Of a stretch of DNA of 44,053 bases, positions 31,477-38,226 are shown in pieces. Where the stretch lies: contig UQQM01000018.1 in assembly GCA_900543205.1 (NCBI GenBank), positions 1 to 44,053 on the forward strand, in the 5' to 3' direction. Numbering within the stretch: position 1 is the first letter of the stretch; each line of letters starts with the position of its first letter. The translations under genes were made by a program, and so were the position numbers. The notes under the pieces were generated by a model that ran no database searches, was not told where the DNA came from, and was given only the letters and a program-made list of their open reading frames with translations. The DNA comes from an uncultured Bacteroides sp. (lineage in GTDB: Bacteria > Bacteroidota > Bacteroidia > Bacteroidales > UBA932).

Positions 31477-33574
31477 AAGCCACCTTTTCACGTATGAAGA
31501 CGAAATAGACGACGGCAAGGGCCACAAGGATGAAGATTATCCATCCGAACCATTTCTTCCATGCCGGAACCTTCTGCAAATAGGGGTCGGAGATATTGAG
31601 CTTGGGATATCTGGCGACAGTTGTAAGCTTCCCTCCGAAGATTATGTTCACGAGGACCTTGGAGTTGATCGCCCAGCCGTTGGCGTTCAGCACGGGGCCG
31701 AGGTTGCGCTTGCGGAGCTTGCTCCATGCGATGAAGCAGGAAGGTCCGGAAATCAGCAGCATAATCACGGCGATGGCTACGAGCAGCTGCCACCAGGGGG
31801 TTCTGGCAATACCGGCGGCAAGCTGGGTGATGAACGAGCCTATGTAGCCCAACGCGAGGCCGATGGCAGCGAAGATACCGGCGAACTTGGCTATGTCGAA
31901 TGCGGGCTTCGGAGCGGCTGCCGTTCCATCAGCGGGAACTGCCGGAGCAGCGGTCACCGTCGAGGCCTTGGCCTGCATCTGGCCTATCACCTTGTTCTCC
32001 TTGTCGGCGGCCGACTTGTTGATCAGGCCGACGCAGAACTCCCAGAATTTGCGGTAGGGTGACCAGAAGGCGTTGCGTATGCTGATCGGGTTGTCAACTA
32101 TCTTGGTGACCGTGGCGTCCCAGTCGTTTCCGTCGAGGTCGTAGAAGATTCCGTTCTTTCCGGGACGGAGGTCGTCGATGTCGCCGGAAGTCATCACCGC
32201 GACTATGTCCATTGATGCGGCGCTGCGCTTGGAGCTGCATTTGCAGTATATCAGGAACATCCCGCTGAGCTTCGCCATGTCGTTGTGGCCGGCCATGTCG
32301 CTGACCCTTATGCAGAGGTCGCAGCAGCGCTGGTCGATGAAGAGCCTTCCTGCCTCGAATATGGCCCTGCGGCCGGGACGGTCATAGAAATCGGAGAAAA
32401 TCACGTAGTTCTGGAGGAAATGGCCGAAATCCCGGTAGAGGTACATGAGCTTCTTCACCTCGTCTATGGAATCGGACTCCTCCTTGAGGGCATTGTCCTT
32501 CTCCACCATGTCGAGCAGGTCCTGCCTGCGGCCGGCCTTGAGAATCCCGTTCACGCGGTCGATGCCCAAAGACTCGACTTCCGCGCCCTTCTTCGAAGCC
32601 AGCCATGATGAATATCCCGCGAAACGGGCTTCCAGGGCGTTCCATTCCGCCTCGCTCACACCGTCCTTGGTACTGAAATCCTTGGCGGGCACGAGGGCCA
32701 GCAGTTTGTCGACGGCAGCCTGCCATGAAGGGTTGACTGCCTTGAGCGGAAGCACGCCCGAAGCATCGGGACGGGCAAGAGGGCACGCCTCCAGATCCTC
32801 CAGCTTCTCCACCTTCACGTCCACGGCAGCGGCTGCAGACTGGTCATAGCGCAGGAGCTTGCAGCGGTAGAAATAATCCTTCACCTTGGAATCGAGGGCG
32901 CAGAAAGCCTCGTATGCCGCCGGAGTCTTGTCCGCATAGGGGGAAGTCTCCTTCTGCGCGGAGGCCTGCCATGCCGAATAGTCCGAGCATGCCGCATAGA
33001 ATTTATCTATGATTTCGGCAGTAACCCCCTGTTCGCCGCTGCGGTCGGGCGTCGAGCCGACCTTCGCGATGCAGTCGGCCAGGACTGACTTCAGCTCCTC
33101 GTCATCGCCCACCGTGGCCGGAGTTATGACTCCGTCCCCGTTGAAGCGCGTACCCGTGAAGATAGCCACGCTGTCAGAAGCCTGGGCGAGACTTATCGAA
33201 TTCTCTTCCTTGAGTCCGAGGTTGTCGAGAATCTGGCGGGCCGACTTCTTGAGCCTCTGCCCGAGGGCGGTTCCCTCATCGAAGGAATCCAGGGGAAGGA
33301 CGCTGTCCCCCTTGAGCAGAAGGTCCTTGTCCTTCACGCAGGAGCAGAGCCATTCTGCGGCGCTCACCACTTCCGCGACCCTGATCTTGCCGTCGGAATC
33401 GGAGTCGATATAGGCTAGCGTATGGGAATCCATCGCTAGCCCGTTCACCGGGCAGCTCAATACGGTCCAGTACTTTTCATCCAGTTCCCCAAGATGGGCG
33501 ATATCTTCTCCCGAAGCTATCTTTACCCTTATCACTCCGCCGAGGGAGCAATACTGCCAAACATGATTTCCCAT
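31463..33574 (-). CDS. Large EF-hand-containing membrane protein of unknown function
   Basis: The 703-residue protein is mostly soluble, with three membrane helices at the C-terminal end (KFAGIFAAIGLALGYIGSFI, LLVAIAVIMLLISGPSCFIAW, WFGWIIFILVALAVVYFVFI). An EF-hand loop is plain at D57-S-D59-S-D61-G-K-I64-R-V-A-E68, and FNGDGVITP may be a second, degenerate one. The first residues, MGNHVWQYCSLGGVIRVKIASGEDIAHLGELDEK, look conserved from memory of Bacteroidales homologues. Role unknown; calcium binding is an inference. The ATG at 33574 is used; it heads an operon with a glycosyltransferase and nitroreductase. Confidence 0.75.
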   Translation of the reverse strand: MGNHVWQYCSLGGVIRVKIASGEDIAHLGELDEKYWTVLSCPVNGLAMDSHTLAYIDSDSDGKIRVAEVVSAAEWLCSCVKDKDLLLKGDSVLPLDSFDEGTALGQRLKKSARQILDNLGLKEENSISLAQASDSVAIFTGTRFNGDGVITPATVGDDEELKSVLADCIAKVGSTPDRSGEQGVTAEIIDKFYAACSDYSAWQASAQKETSPYADKTPAAYEAFCALDSKVKDYFYRCKLLRYDQSAAAAVDVKVEKLEDLEACPLARPDASGVLPLKAVNPSWQAAVDKLLALVPAKDFSTKDGVSEAEWNALEARFAGYSSWLASKKGAEVESLGIDRVNGILKAGRRQDLLDMVEKDNALKEESDSIDEVKKLMYLYRDFGHFLQNYVIFSDFYDRPGRRAIFEAGRLFIDQRCCDLCIRVSDMAGHNDMAKLSGMFLIYCKCSSKRSAASMDIVAVMTSGDIDDLRPGKNGIFYDLDGNDWDATVTKIVDNPISIRNAFWSPYRKFWEFCVGLINKSAADKENKVIGQMQAKASTVTAAPAVPADGTAAAPKPAFDIAKFAGIFAAIGLALGYIGSFITQLAAGIARTPWWQLLVAIAVIMLLISGPSCFIAWSKLRKRNLGPVLNANGWAINSKVLVNIIFGGKLTTVARYPKLNISDPYLQKVPAWKKWFGWIIFILVALAVVYFVFIREKVAYVFF

Positions 33575-33616
33575 AAGCAGTTCTAAAATTCGCCCCAAGT
33601 TACGAAAATAATGCGG

Positions 33617-33624
33617 TATCTTTA
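33617..33624 (+). promoter_or_regulatory. -7-like box for the HD-domain gene
   Basis: TATCTTTA (consensus TAnnTTTG with last base A) ends 4 bases before the ATG at 33629. If used, the message is leaderless. Confidence 0.4.
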
Positions 33625-33628
33625 TGGT

Positions 33629-34252
33629 ATGGAACTCAAGCTATACATTGAAAAAGAGATTATTCCCCGATACCTCGGTTTCGACGCGGCTCACGGGCCG
33701 GAACACGTGAGGTCGGTAATCGAGCGCAGCCTGGCACTGGGGAGAATCTACGGGCTGGACCAGGACATGCTCTATGCGGCTGCCGCCTGCCACGACATAG
33801 GCCTGGCCGAAGGAAGGGAGAGGCATCACCTTGCCTCCGGGAGGATGATCAGGGAAGACAGGAACCTGCGGAACTGGTTCAGCGAAGAGCAGATAGAAAT
33901 CATCGCAGAAGCTGCGGAAGACCACAGGGCGTCCGCCGGCAGCGAGCCCAGGAGCATCTACGGGCGCATAATAGCCGAAGCCGACAGGCAGATAGAGCCC
34001 GGACTGACAATCAGGCGCACGGTGCAGTACGGCATGTCGCACTATCCCGAGCTGGACAAGGAAGGCCATTGGAAGCGGATGTGCGAGCACCTCAACGCCA
34101 AATATGCCGAAGGAGGCTATCTGAAGCTTCTGATTCCCGAATCCGACAACGCGGCAAGGCTTTCCGAGCTGCGGGAAATCATCAGAGACGAAAAGCGCCT
34201 GCGCGCAATCTTCGAGAAGGAATACGCGGCCTCCCTTTCCGGCGGTGCCTGA
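33629..34252 (+). CDS. HD-domain hydrolase
   Basis: The 207-residue protein carries the HD phosphohydrolase layout: AAHGPEHVRSV with H22 and H26, ACHDIGLAEG with the H55-D56 doublet, then EDHRAS and IIAEADRQIEPG with the distal aspartate. Such proteins hydrolyse phosphate esters or nucleotides; the substrate cannot be read. It is divergent from the EF-hand gene, 54 bases away, and ends 6 bases before a terminator on the other strand. Confidence 0.82.
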   Translation: MELKLYIEKEIIPRYLGFDAAHGPEHVRSVIERSLALGRIYGLDQDMLYAAAACHDIGLAEGRERHHLASGRMIREDRNLRNWFSEEQIEIIAEAAEDHRASAGSEPRSIYGRIIAEADRQIEPGLTIRRTVQYGMSHYPELDKEGHWKRMCEHLNAKYAEGGYLKLLIPESDNAARLSELREIIRDEKRLRAIFEKEYAASLSGGA

Positions 34253-34258
34253 CAATGG

Positions 34259-34284
34259 AAAAGGCCGACTGAAACCAGCCGGCC
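34259..34284 (-). terminator. Terminator of tRNA-Leu
   Basis: Minus: GGCCGGCTG (34284-34276), loop GTTT, CAGTCGGCC (34271-34263), one G-U pair, then TTTT (34262-34259). A good end for the tRNA gene 8 bases upstream. Confidence 0.75.
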
Positions 34285-34291
34285 CTTAATG

Positions 34292-34374
34292 TGCGCGGGA
34301 TGAGAGTCGAACTCACACGTCGCAATTGACACTAGCTCCTGAAACTAGCGCGTCTACCATTTCGCCACCCGCGC
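34292..34374 (-). tRNA. tRNA-Leu (CAG)
   Basis: The 83 bases have acceptor GCGCGGG/CCCGCGC, an anticodon stem CTAGT/GCTAG with loop TTCAGGA (anticodon CAG), a long variable arm and T-loop GTTCGAC. The class II shape identifies leucine. The 3' end in the DNA reads ACAT, so CCA is added after transcription. Confidence 0.93.
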
Positions 34375-34386
34375 CCGAATGGATTG

Positions 34387-34394
34387 CAAATATA
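34387..34394 (-). promoter_or_regulatory. -7 box for tRNA-Leu
   Basis: TATATTTG on the minus strand, 12 bases before the tRNA. The expected TTTG place upstream reads CAAG, so only the -7 part is a match. Confidence 0.6.
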
Positions 34395-34416
34395 CAACTT
34401 TTTCAGAAACTGGCTT

Positions 34417-34434
34417 GAAATTTTATAAAATTTC
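34417..34434. repeat. Perfect AT-rich palindrome
   Basis: GAAATTTTATAAAATTTC is a perfect 18-base palindrome between the DUF3575 stop and the tRNA-Leu promoter, about 20 bases upstream of the -7 box. It may be an operator or a terminator stem; without a T-run the latter is weak. Confidence 0.6.
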
Positions 34435-34457
34435 TTGTCATCCCCGGGAAATATCCC

Positions 34458-35012
34458 CTAGAAGACGTATGTCAATGCGACAATCAGGTCGGCCGGCAGG
34501 ATGAAGAACTTCCCGCCGCTGTCGGTAACACGTCCGCAAGTCGGGCAGTCGTAGGTTGTATAGACGTCATATCCGGACCACAGGCCGAAGCCGAAATCCA
34601 GATTCAGATGAGGGGCCAGCATGTAGGTATAGCCGCCTCCGATTCCGGCCCCGAAACGGTCACCCTCCGAAGTCTCGGGAGAGACCAGGCCGCCGCTGTT
34701 GTATTCCTGATACCGGACTTCGGCGGAAAGCCACCACCCGGAATATATGTGCCACGGCCAGTAGCGTGCCCCCGTGCTGAACGACCGCTGGCGGCGCCGT
34801 ACCTCCTGCTCCCCGGAACCGAAGGTGAAAGGATTGTAGCGCAGGCCCGCGTTCAGGCTCCAGTGCCGGGCCACGCCGTATGAAGCCTCCATGTTCAATG
34901 TGCCGAAGTCGGCATATCCCAGCACGTTCGTGGAAAGCGCGAAATTCTGCGCGGCCAGGCCGTGGCACAGCAGGAGCGGCACCGCCGCCATGAGCATTCT
35001 CAACTTTTTCAT
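34458..35012 (-). CDS. DUF3575-type outer-membrane protein
   Basis: The 184-residue protein has a signal peptide (LMAAVPLLLCHGLAAQ) and the DUF3575 pattern: FALSTNVLGYADFGTLNMEASYGVARHWSLNAGLRYNPF, then alternating strands and a final ADLIVALTYVF. The family is outer-membrane barrel-like and of unknown role. It starts 5 bases after the lipoprotein gene upstream, so both are probably in one operon. CPTCG near residue 155 is an unusual Cys pair. Confidence 0.82.
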   Translation of the reverse strand: MKKLRMLMAAVPLLLCHGLAAQNFALSTNVLGYADFGTLNMEASYGVARHWSLNAGLRYNPFTFGSGEQEVRRRQRSFSTGARYWPWHIYSGWWLSAEVRYQEYNSGGLVSPETSEGDRFGAGIGGGYTYMLAPHLNLDFGFGLWSGYDVYTTYDCPTCGRVTDSGGKFFILPADLIVALTYVF

Positions 35013-35017
35013 GTCCG

Positions 35018-36589
35018 TCAGTTATATCGTCCGAAAGCCTGCACTATGGCGCTCTTGAATTCGGGGTACATGCTCGTAAGCTTCTTCTTGAGCAGGTCGC
35101 GGCCGTTTATGTCGGAGGTGAGTGCGGCGAAAATCCTGTATTTGTTCAGCCCCCGGTCGTCAAGATAGAGGAAAATCTGAGGGTAGAACCAGAACGACGT
35201 CCCGAAGGCCGCTTCCGGCTCGCCGTACCTCTCCCTGTAGAATTTGCTCTGGAGATAATACGCCCACATCTCTCCTATTTCGCAGTACCCCGCATCGGTC
35301 TCCATTCCCGTCCCGTAGGTCACGAAGCCCGACGAGACGAAGGATGTCACCACGTACTTGATGTACTTGTTCCAGTAGTCCTTCCCCACCTGCATGAAAT
35401 GGCTGGAATGGGCGAGCTCGTGAATGGTCCTGGAATAGACTTCGGCATAGTCGTCCGCTCCCTTGAGTCCGATGGTGAGGTCCGGGAGGAAAATCTTCAG
35501 CAGGAAGGTGTATTCCCCGAGAAATTCGGAGATTACGCTGTCGTCTATCACGGCCCCCTGGCGCAGCATCACGGCGCTGCTGGCTTCAAGGTTCTGGAAA
35601 AGCCATATCCTGAGGTTGGACGGAGGTGTGCGCATGCTGCTGTCGTCATCCCTGCAGCTTCCATAGTACTCATAGGCCGCATTGTTGACCACGCAGCGCG
35701 TGAAAAGCTTCCTGTCCGAATTCGAGGTGACAGTCACGTCCAGACCCTTCGGCGAGTTCTTGCCGAGAGTCGAGGCGGACGCCGGCTGGAGCAGAAGGTT
35801 GAAGCCTATCGCGAAACCCTTCTTGTTCTTGAATACTATTCTATAGCGCGGCCTGGAATTGAAGTTCTTGTTCACTTTGTAATAGCCTTCGTCGTCGGTA
35901 TACCCGTGGGCGAACTTCACGAAGGAATTGCAGGATACCTTGACGCCTCTGACCCCGACCGGACCTTCGTCCGTCCTGTCGTCGACTATGCATATCTGCC
36001 CTTCAGGAGTGCCGCTTTCCTTGGCCTTCGAGTCGGGGACGAGCATGTCAGCATTGCCGGTCAGCCTGTAGGACTCCTTTTCCACGGCAGCCCAGTCTAT
36101 GCCTCCGGCCTTGGTCGCCTCCGCTTCGGACGAGGGGATATGGCACTTGTCCAGAACTTCATGCCTTATGCCTTCAGGGAAGCTGAAGCCGTTCTCGACC
36201 ACGGCATATTGCCAGGTTATATTCCCTTCGGGGACCTCGGGGTCATGATAGTAGTCGCCCTCCCTGATTATCTGATAATCGACAGGATGGTCGAGCAGTT
36301 CCAGGCCGAGTCCTTCCAGCTGTTCCAGCTCGGCATCGGTCTCGGGCAGGAAACGCACATAAAGATGGGTGGTCTCCACAACCCTGTCGGCCTTGGTGGG
36401 ATAGAGCGAAGACAGGGCTTTGGTCATATTGTCCACCGAATAGGGGTCCTCGAGATGGGAACCGAGGACAATCATCTCATGGGAAAGGTCCGGGCCGTAG
36501 GCTTCTCCGGACCAGTCCGGCACGTCCGTCAGGCTTCCGGAACAGGAAGCCGCAAGCAGCATGACTGCAAACAAAAAGAAGTTTTTCAT
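35018..36589 (-). CDS. Lipoprotein with HExxH motif, putative metallopeptidase
   Basis: The 523-residue protein has a lipoprotein signal (FFLFAVMLLAASC). After a helical N-terminal region it has GVRGVKVSCNSFVKFAHGYTDDEGYYKVNKNF, which looks like a carboxypeptidase-regulatory-type beta domain. H390-E391-L-A-H394 in RTIHELAHSSHF is a zinc-protease signature, and E437 or E440 in YCEIGEMWAYYLQ could be the third ligand, 43-46 residues later. Role unknown; peptidase activity is an inference. It is followed 5 bases later by DUF3575. Confidence 0.78.
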   Translation of the reverse strand: MKNFFLFAVMLLAASCSGSLTDVPDWSGEAYGPDLSHEMIVLGSHLEDPYSVDNMTKALSSLYPTKADRVVETTHLYVRFLPETDAELEQLEGLGLELLDHPVDYQIIREGDYYHDPEVPEGNITWQYAVVENGFSFPEGIRHEVLDKCHIPSSEAEATKAGGIDWAAVEKESYRLTGNADMLVPDSKAKESGTPEGQICIVDDRTDEGPVGVRGVKVSCNSFVKFAHGYTDDEGYYKVNKNFNSRPRYRIVFKNKKGFAIGFNLLLQPASASTLGKNSPKGLDVTVTSNSDRKLFTRCVVNNAAYEYYGSCRDDDSSMRTPPSNLRIWLFQNLEASSAVMLRQGAVIDDSVISEFLGEYTFLLKIFLPDLTIGLKGADDYAEVYSRTIHELAHSSHFMQVGKDYWNKYIKYVVTSFVSSGFVTYGTGMETDAGYCEIGEMWAYYLQSKFYRERYGEPEAAFGTSFWFYPQIFLYLDDRGLNKYRIFAALTSDINGRDLLKKKLTSMYPEFKSAIVQAFGRYN

Positions 36590-36611
36590 AGCGCAATTCA
36601 GTTTTCTGCGG

Positions 36612-36619
36612 CAAATATC
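36612..36619 (-). promoter_or_regulatory. Possible -7 box for the HExxH lipoprotein
   Basis: GATATTTG (first base differs from TAnnTTTG) ends 22 bases before the ATG at 36589. The same GATATTTG variant occurs before rpmB at 42333. No -33 TTTG is seen. Confidence 0.35.
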
Positions 36620-36714
36620 GGAAGGCGGAAGCGATTTCTTTCATATCAATCGTTTAATTTCAGAAAAATCCGTCCCGGGACAGGAAAACCCGCTCCGGTG
36701 CGCACAGGAACCAT

Positions 36715-36744
36715 AAAGAAAGGGCCGGCGTCACCGGCCGGCCC
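36715..36744 (-). terminator. Terminator of the ftsY-pheT-DUF4296-deoC operon
   Basis: Minus: GGGCCGGC (36744-36737) and GCCGGCCC (36729-36722) form an 8-base-pair GC stem, followed by TTTCTTT (36721-36715). It lies 27 bases after the deoC stop. Confidence 0.8.
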
Positions 36745-36771
36745 AGATAAAATCCATAAAAAATCCACGGA

Positions 36772-37662
36772 TCAGAAATATTTTACCGTTTTCTTTTCAA
36801 TCGCCCCGAGCAGACTGTTGCCGAGACGGCTGACCCCGAGACGGAAAAGGTCCTTCCCGAGCCATTCTCCTCCGAGCACGGACTCGACTATGCTGTAGTA
36901 ATATACCGCGTCTTCCGCAGTCGAGATTCCCCCTGCGGCCTTGAATCCGACCTTGCGGCCGGTCTTCTCATGGAAAAGCCGTATGCACTCGCACATCACG
37001 TAGGCGGCCTCGGGAGTGGCGTTCACGCTCACCTTGCCCGTCGATGTCTTGATGAAATCGGCGCCCGACTCCATCGCAAGGAAGGACGCGGCGGCGATGT
37101 TCTCGACAGTGGAGAGTTCTCCCGTCTCCAGGATGACCTTGAGGATGACCTTCCTTCCGGCAGCGGCGGCCTCTTCGTCCACGGCCTTGCGCATTTCGGC
37201 TATCTCCTCCGCCGCGGCAGCGTAATCCCCTGCAAGGAAAGAGTTCAGCGCGAGCACGATGTCTATCTCGTCAGCGCCCTCCCTGACGGCCATACGGCAC
37301 TCGAGGACCTTGACGGAAAGCCAGCTCTGCGAAGAGGGGAAGCACCCGGCCACCGTGGTCACATGGAGCTCGGGGGACTTCCTGCAACTGCGCACCACGG
37401 AAGCGAAATTCGGATACACGCACACGGAAGCAGGCAAAGGGCAGCCAGGGAAATCTTCAGTCACCCTGTTGGCCTTCTCCACAAGGGCCTCCACGGATTT
37501 CACGGTATCTCCCGTATGGAGAGTCGTAAGGTCCATCGAAGCGAAACAGGTCTTCAGCGTCTCCTCGGACGCCCTCTCGGGCAGTGCGGAAGAAATGGCG
37601 GCCAATGAAGAGGCCACCTTCCCGGCTGTACAATTGAAGCCGTATTTTACCAGATAATCCAT
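36772..37662 (-). CDS. deoC: Deoxyribose-phosphate aldolase
   Basis: DeoC splits 2-deoxyribose 5-phosphate into acetaldehyde and glyceraldehyde 3-phosphate. The 296-residue protein has KVILETGELS, the Schiff-base lysine K205 in FIKTSTGK, and the second lysine K241 in VGFKAAGGIS. It is longer than the approximately 220-260-residue common form because of an N-terminal extension. It starts 15 bases after DUF4296 and ends at a terminator, so it is the last gene of the ftsY operon. Confidence 0.95.
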   Translation of the reverse strand: MDYLVKYGFNCTAGKVASSLAAISSALPERASEETLKTCFASMDLTTLHTGDTVKSVEALVEKANRVTEDFPGCPLPASVCVYPNFASVVRSCRKSPELHVTTVAGCFPSSQSWLSVKVLECRMAVREGADEIDIVLALNSFLAGDYAAAAEEIAEMRKAVDEEAAAAGRKVILKVILETGELSTVENIAAASFLAMESGADFIKTSTGKVSVNATPEAAYVMCECIRLFHEKTGRKVGFKAAGGISTAEDAVYYYSIVESVLGGEWLGKDLFRLGVSRLGNSLLGAIEKKTVKYF

Positions 37663-37677
37663 ATCAGATCTATTTGT

Positions 37678-38220
37678 TTACTGTAATTCCAATTTCAGAG
37701 GCACAGTCTTCGGCGAGAGGCTGTCAGCCGGCGCGGCAGGCTCCACGTCCGTGCTGTCCGGCACAACGACAAGGGACACGGTGGTGTCTATGACGGGTGC
37801 AGTCCATGTCAGCCAGTCCCTGCTCCACAGGGAGTCCGAGAAGAAGTCCACCCTCCTGTATGCCAGGTCGACCTTCCGCTCCCAGATACTCTGCCTTATG
37901 TCCGTCTGCTCCCTGAGGAGCTCCTTGACCCGTTCCATTATTTCGCCGAACTTCTCCGGATCCCTGACATAGTGGCGCACGCTCGCGTCGTAGTCCTCGA
38001 AGGTGTAGCCGTGCTTGTGGAAAATCGGGTCGAAGAACAGGGTCGTGTCGGCCGCCTCGCGCTCCTTCGGATGGTCCCTGAGCCACTGGTCCGCCAGGAA
38101 CATGTCGGCGTAGAGCCCGACCATGTCATCGGCGGGAATCACCCTGGGCCTGTCGCAGGAGGCCGCGAGCACGAAAGCCGCAGCCAGCATCGCCACGATA
38201 TGTCCGCCCTTCAGCGACAT
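37678..38220 (-). CDS. DUF4296-type lipoprotein
   Basis: The 180-residue protein has a lipoprotein signal (AMLAAAFVLAASC, lipobox AASC) and DUF4296 pattern: RPRVIPADDMVGLYADMFLADQWL, FDPIFHKHGYTFEDYDASVRHYVRDPEKFGEIMERV. A helical region is followed by a Pro/Thr-rich C terminus. Role unknown. It begins 6 bases before the end of pheT in transcription order and 15 bases before deoC, so it is carried on the same transcript. Confidence 0.85.
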   Translation of the reverse strand: MSLKGGHIVAMLAAAFVLAASCDRPRVIPADDMVGLYADMFLADQWLRDHPKEREAADTTLFFDPIFHKHGYTFEDYDASVRHYVRDPEKFGEIMERVKELLREQTDIRQSIWERKVDLAYRRVDFFSDSLWSRDWLTWTAPVIDTTVSLVVVPDSTDVEPAAPADSLSPKTVPLKLELQ

Positions 38221-38226
38221 CGTCCG

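Noticed and set aside
34289..34292. Lack of encoded CCA in tRNA-Leu as a sign of a pseudogene
   Set aside because: Fold and anticodon are intact, and CCA addition by an enzyme is normal in many bacteria.
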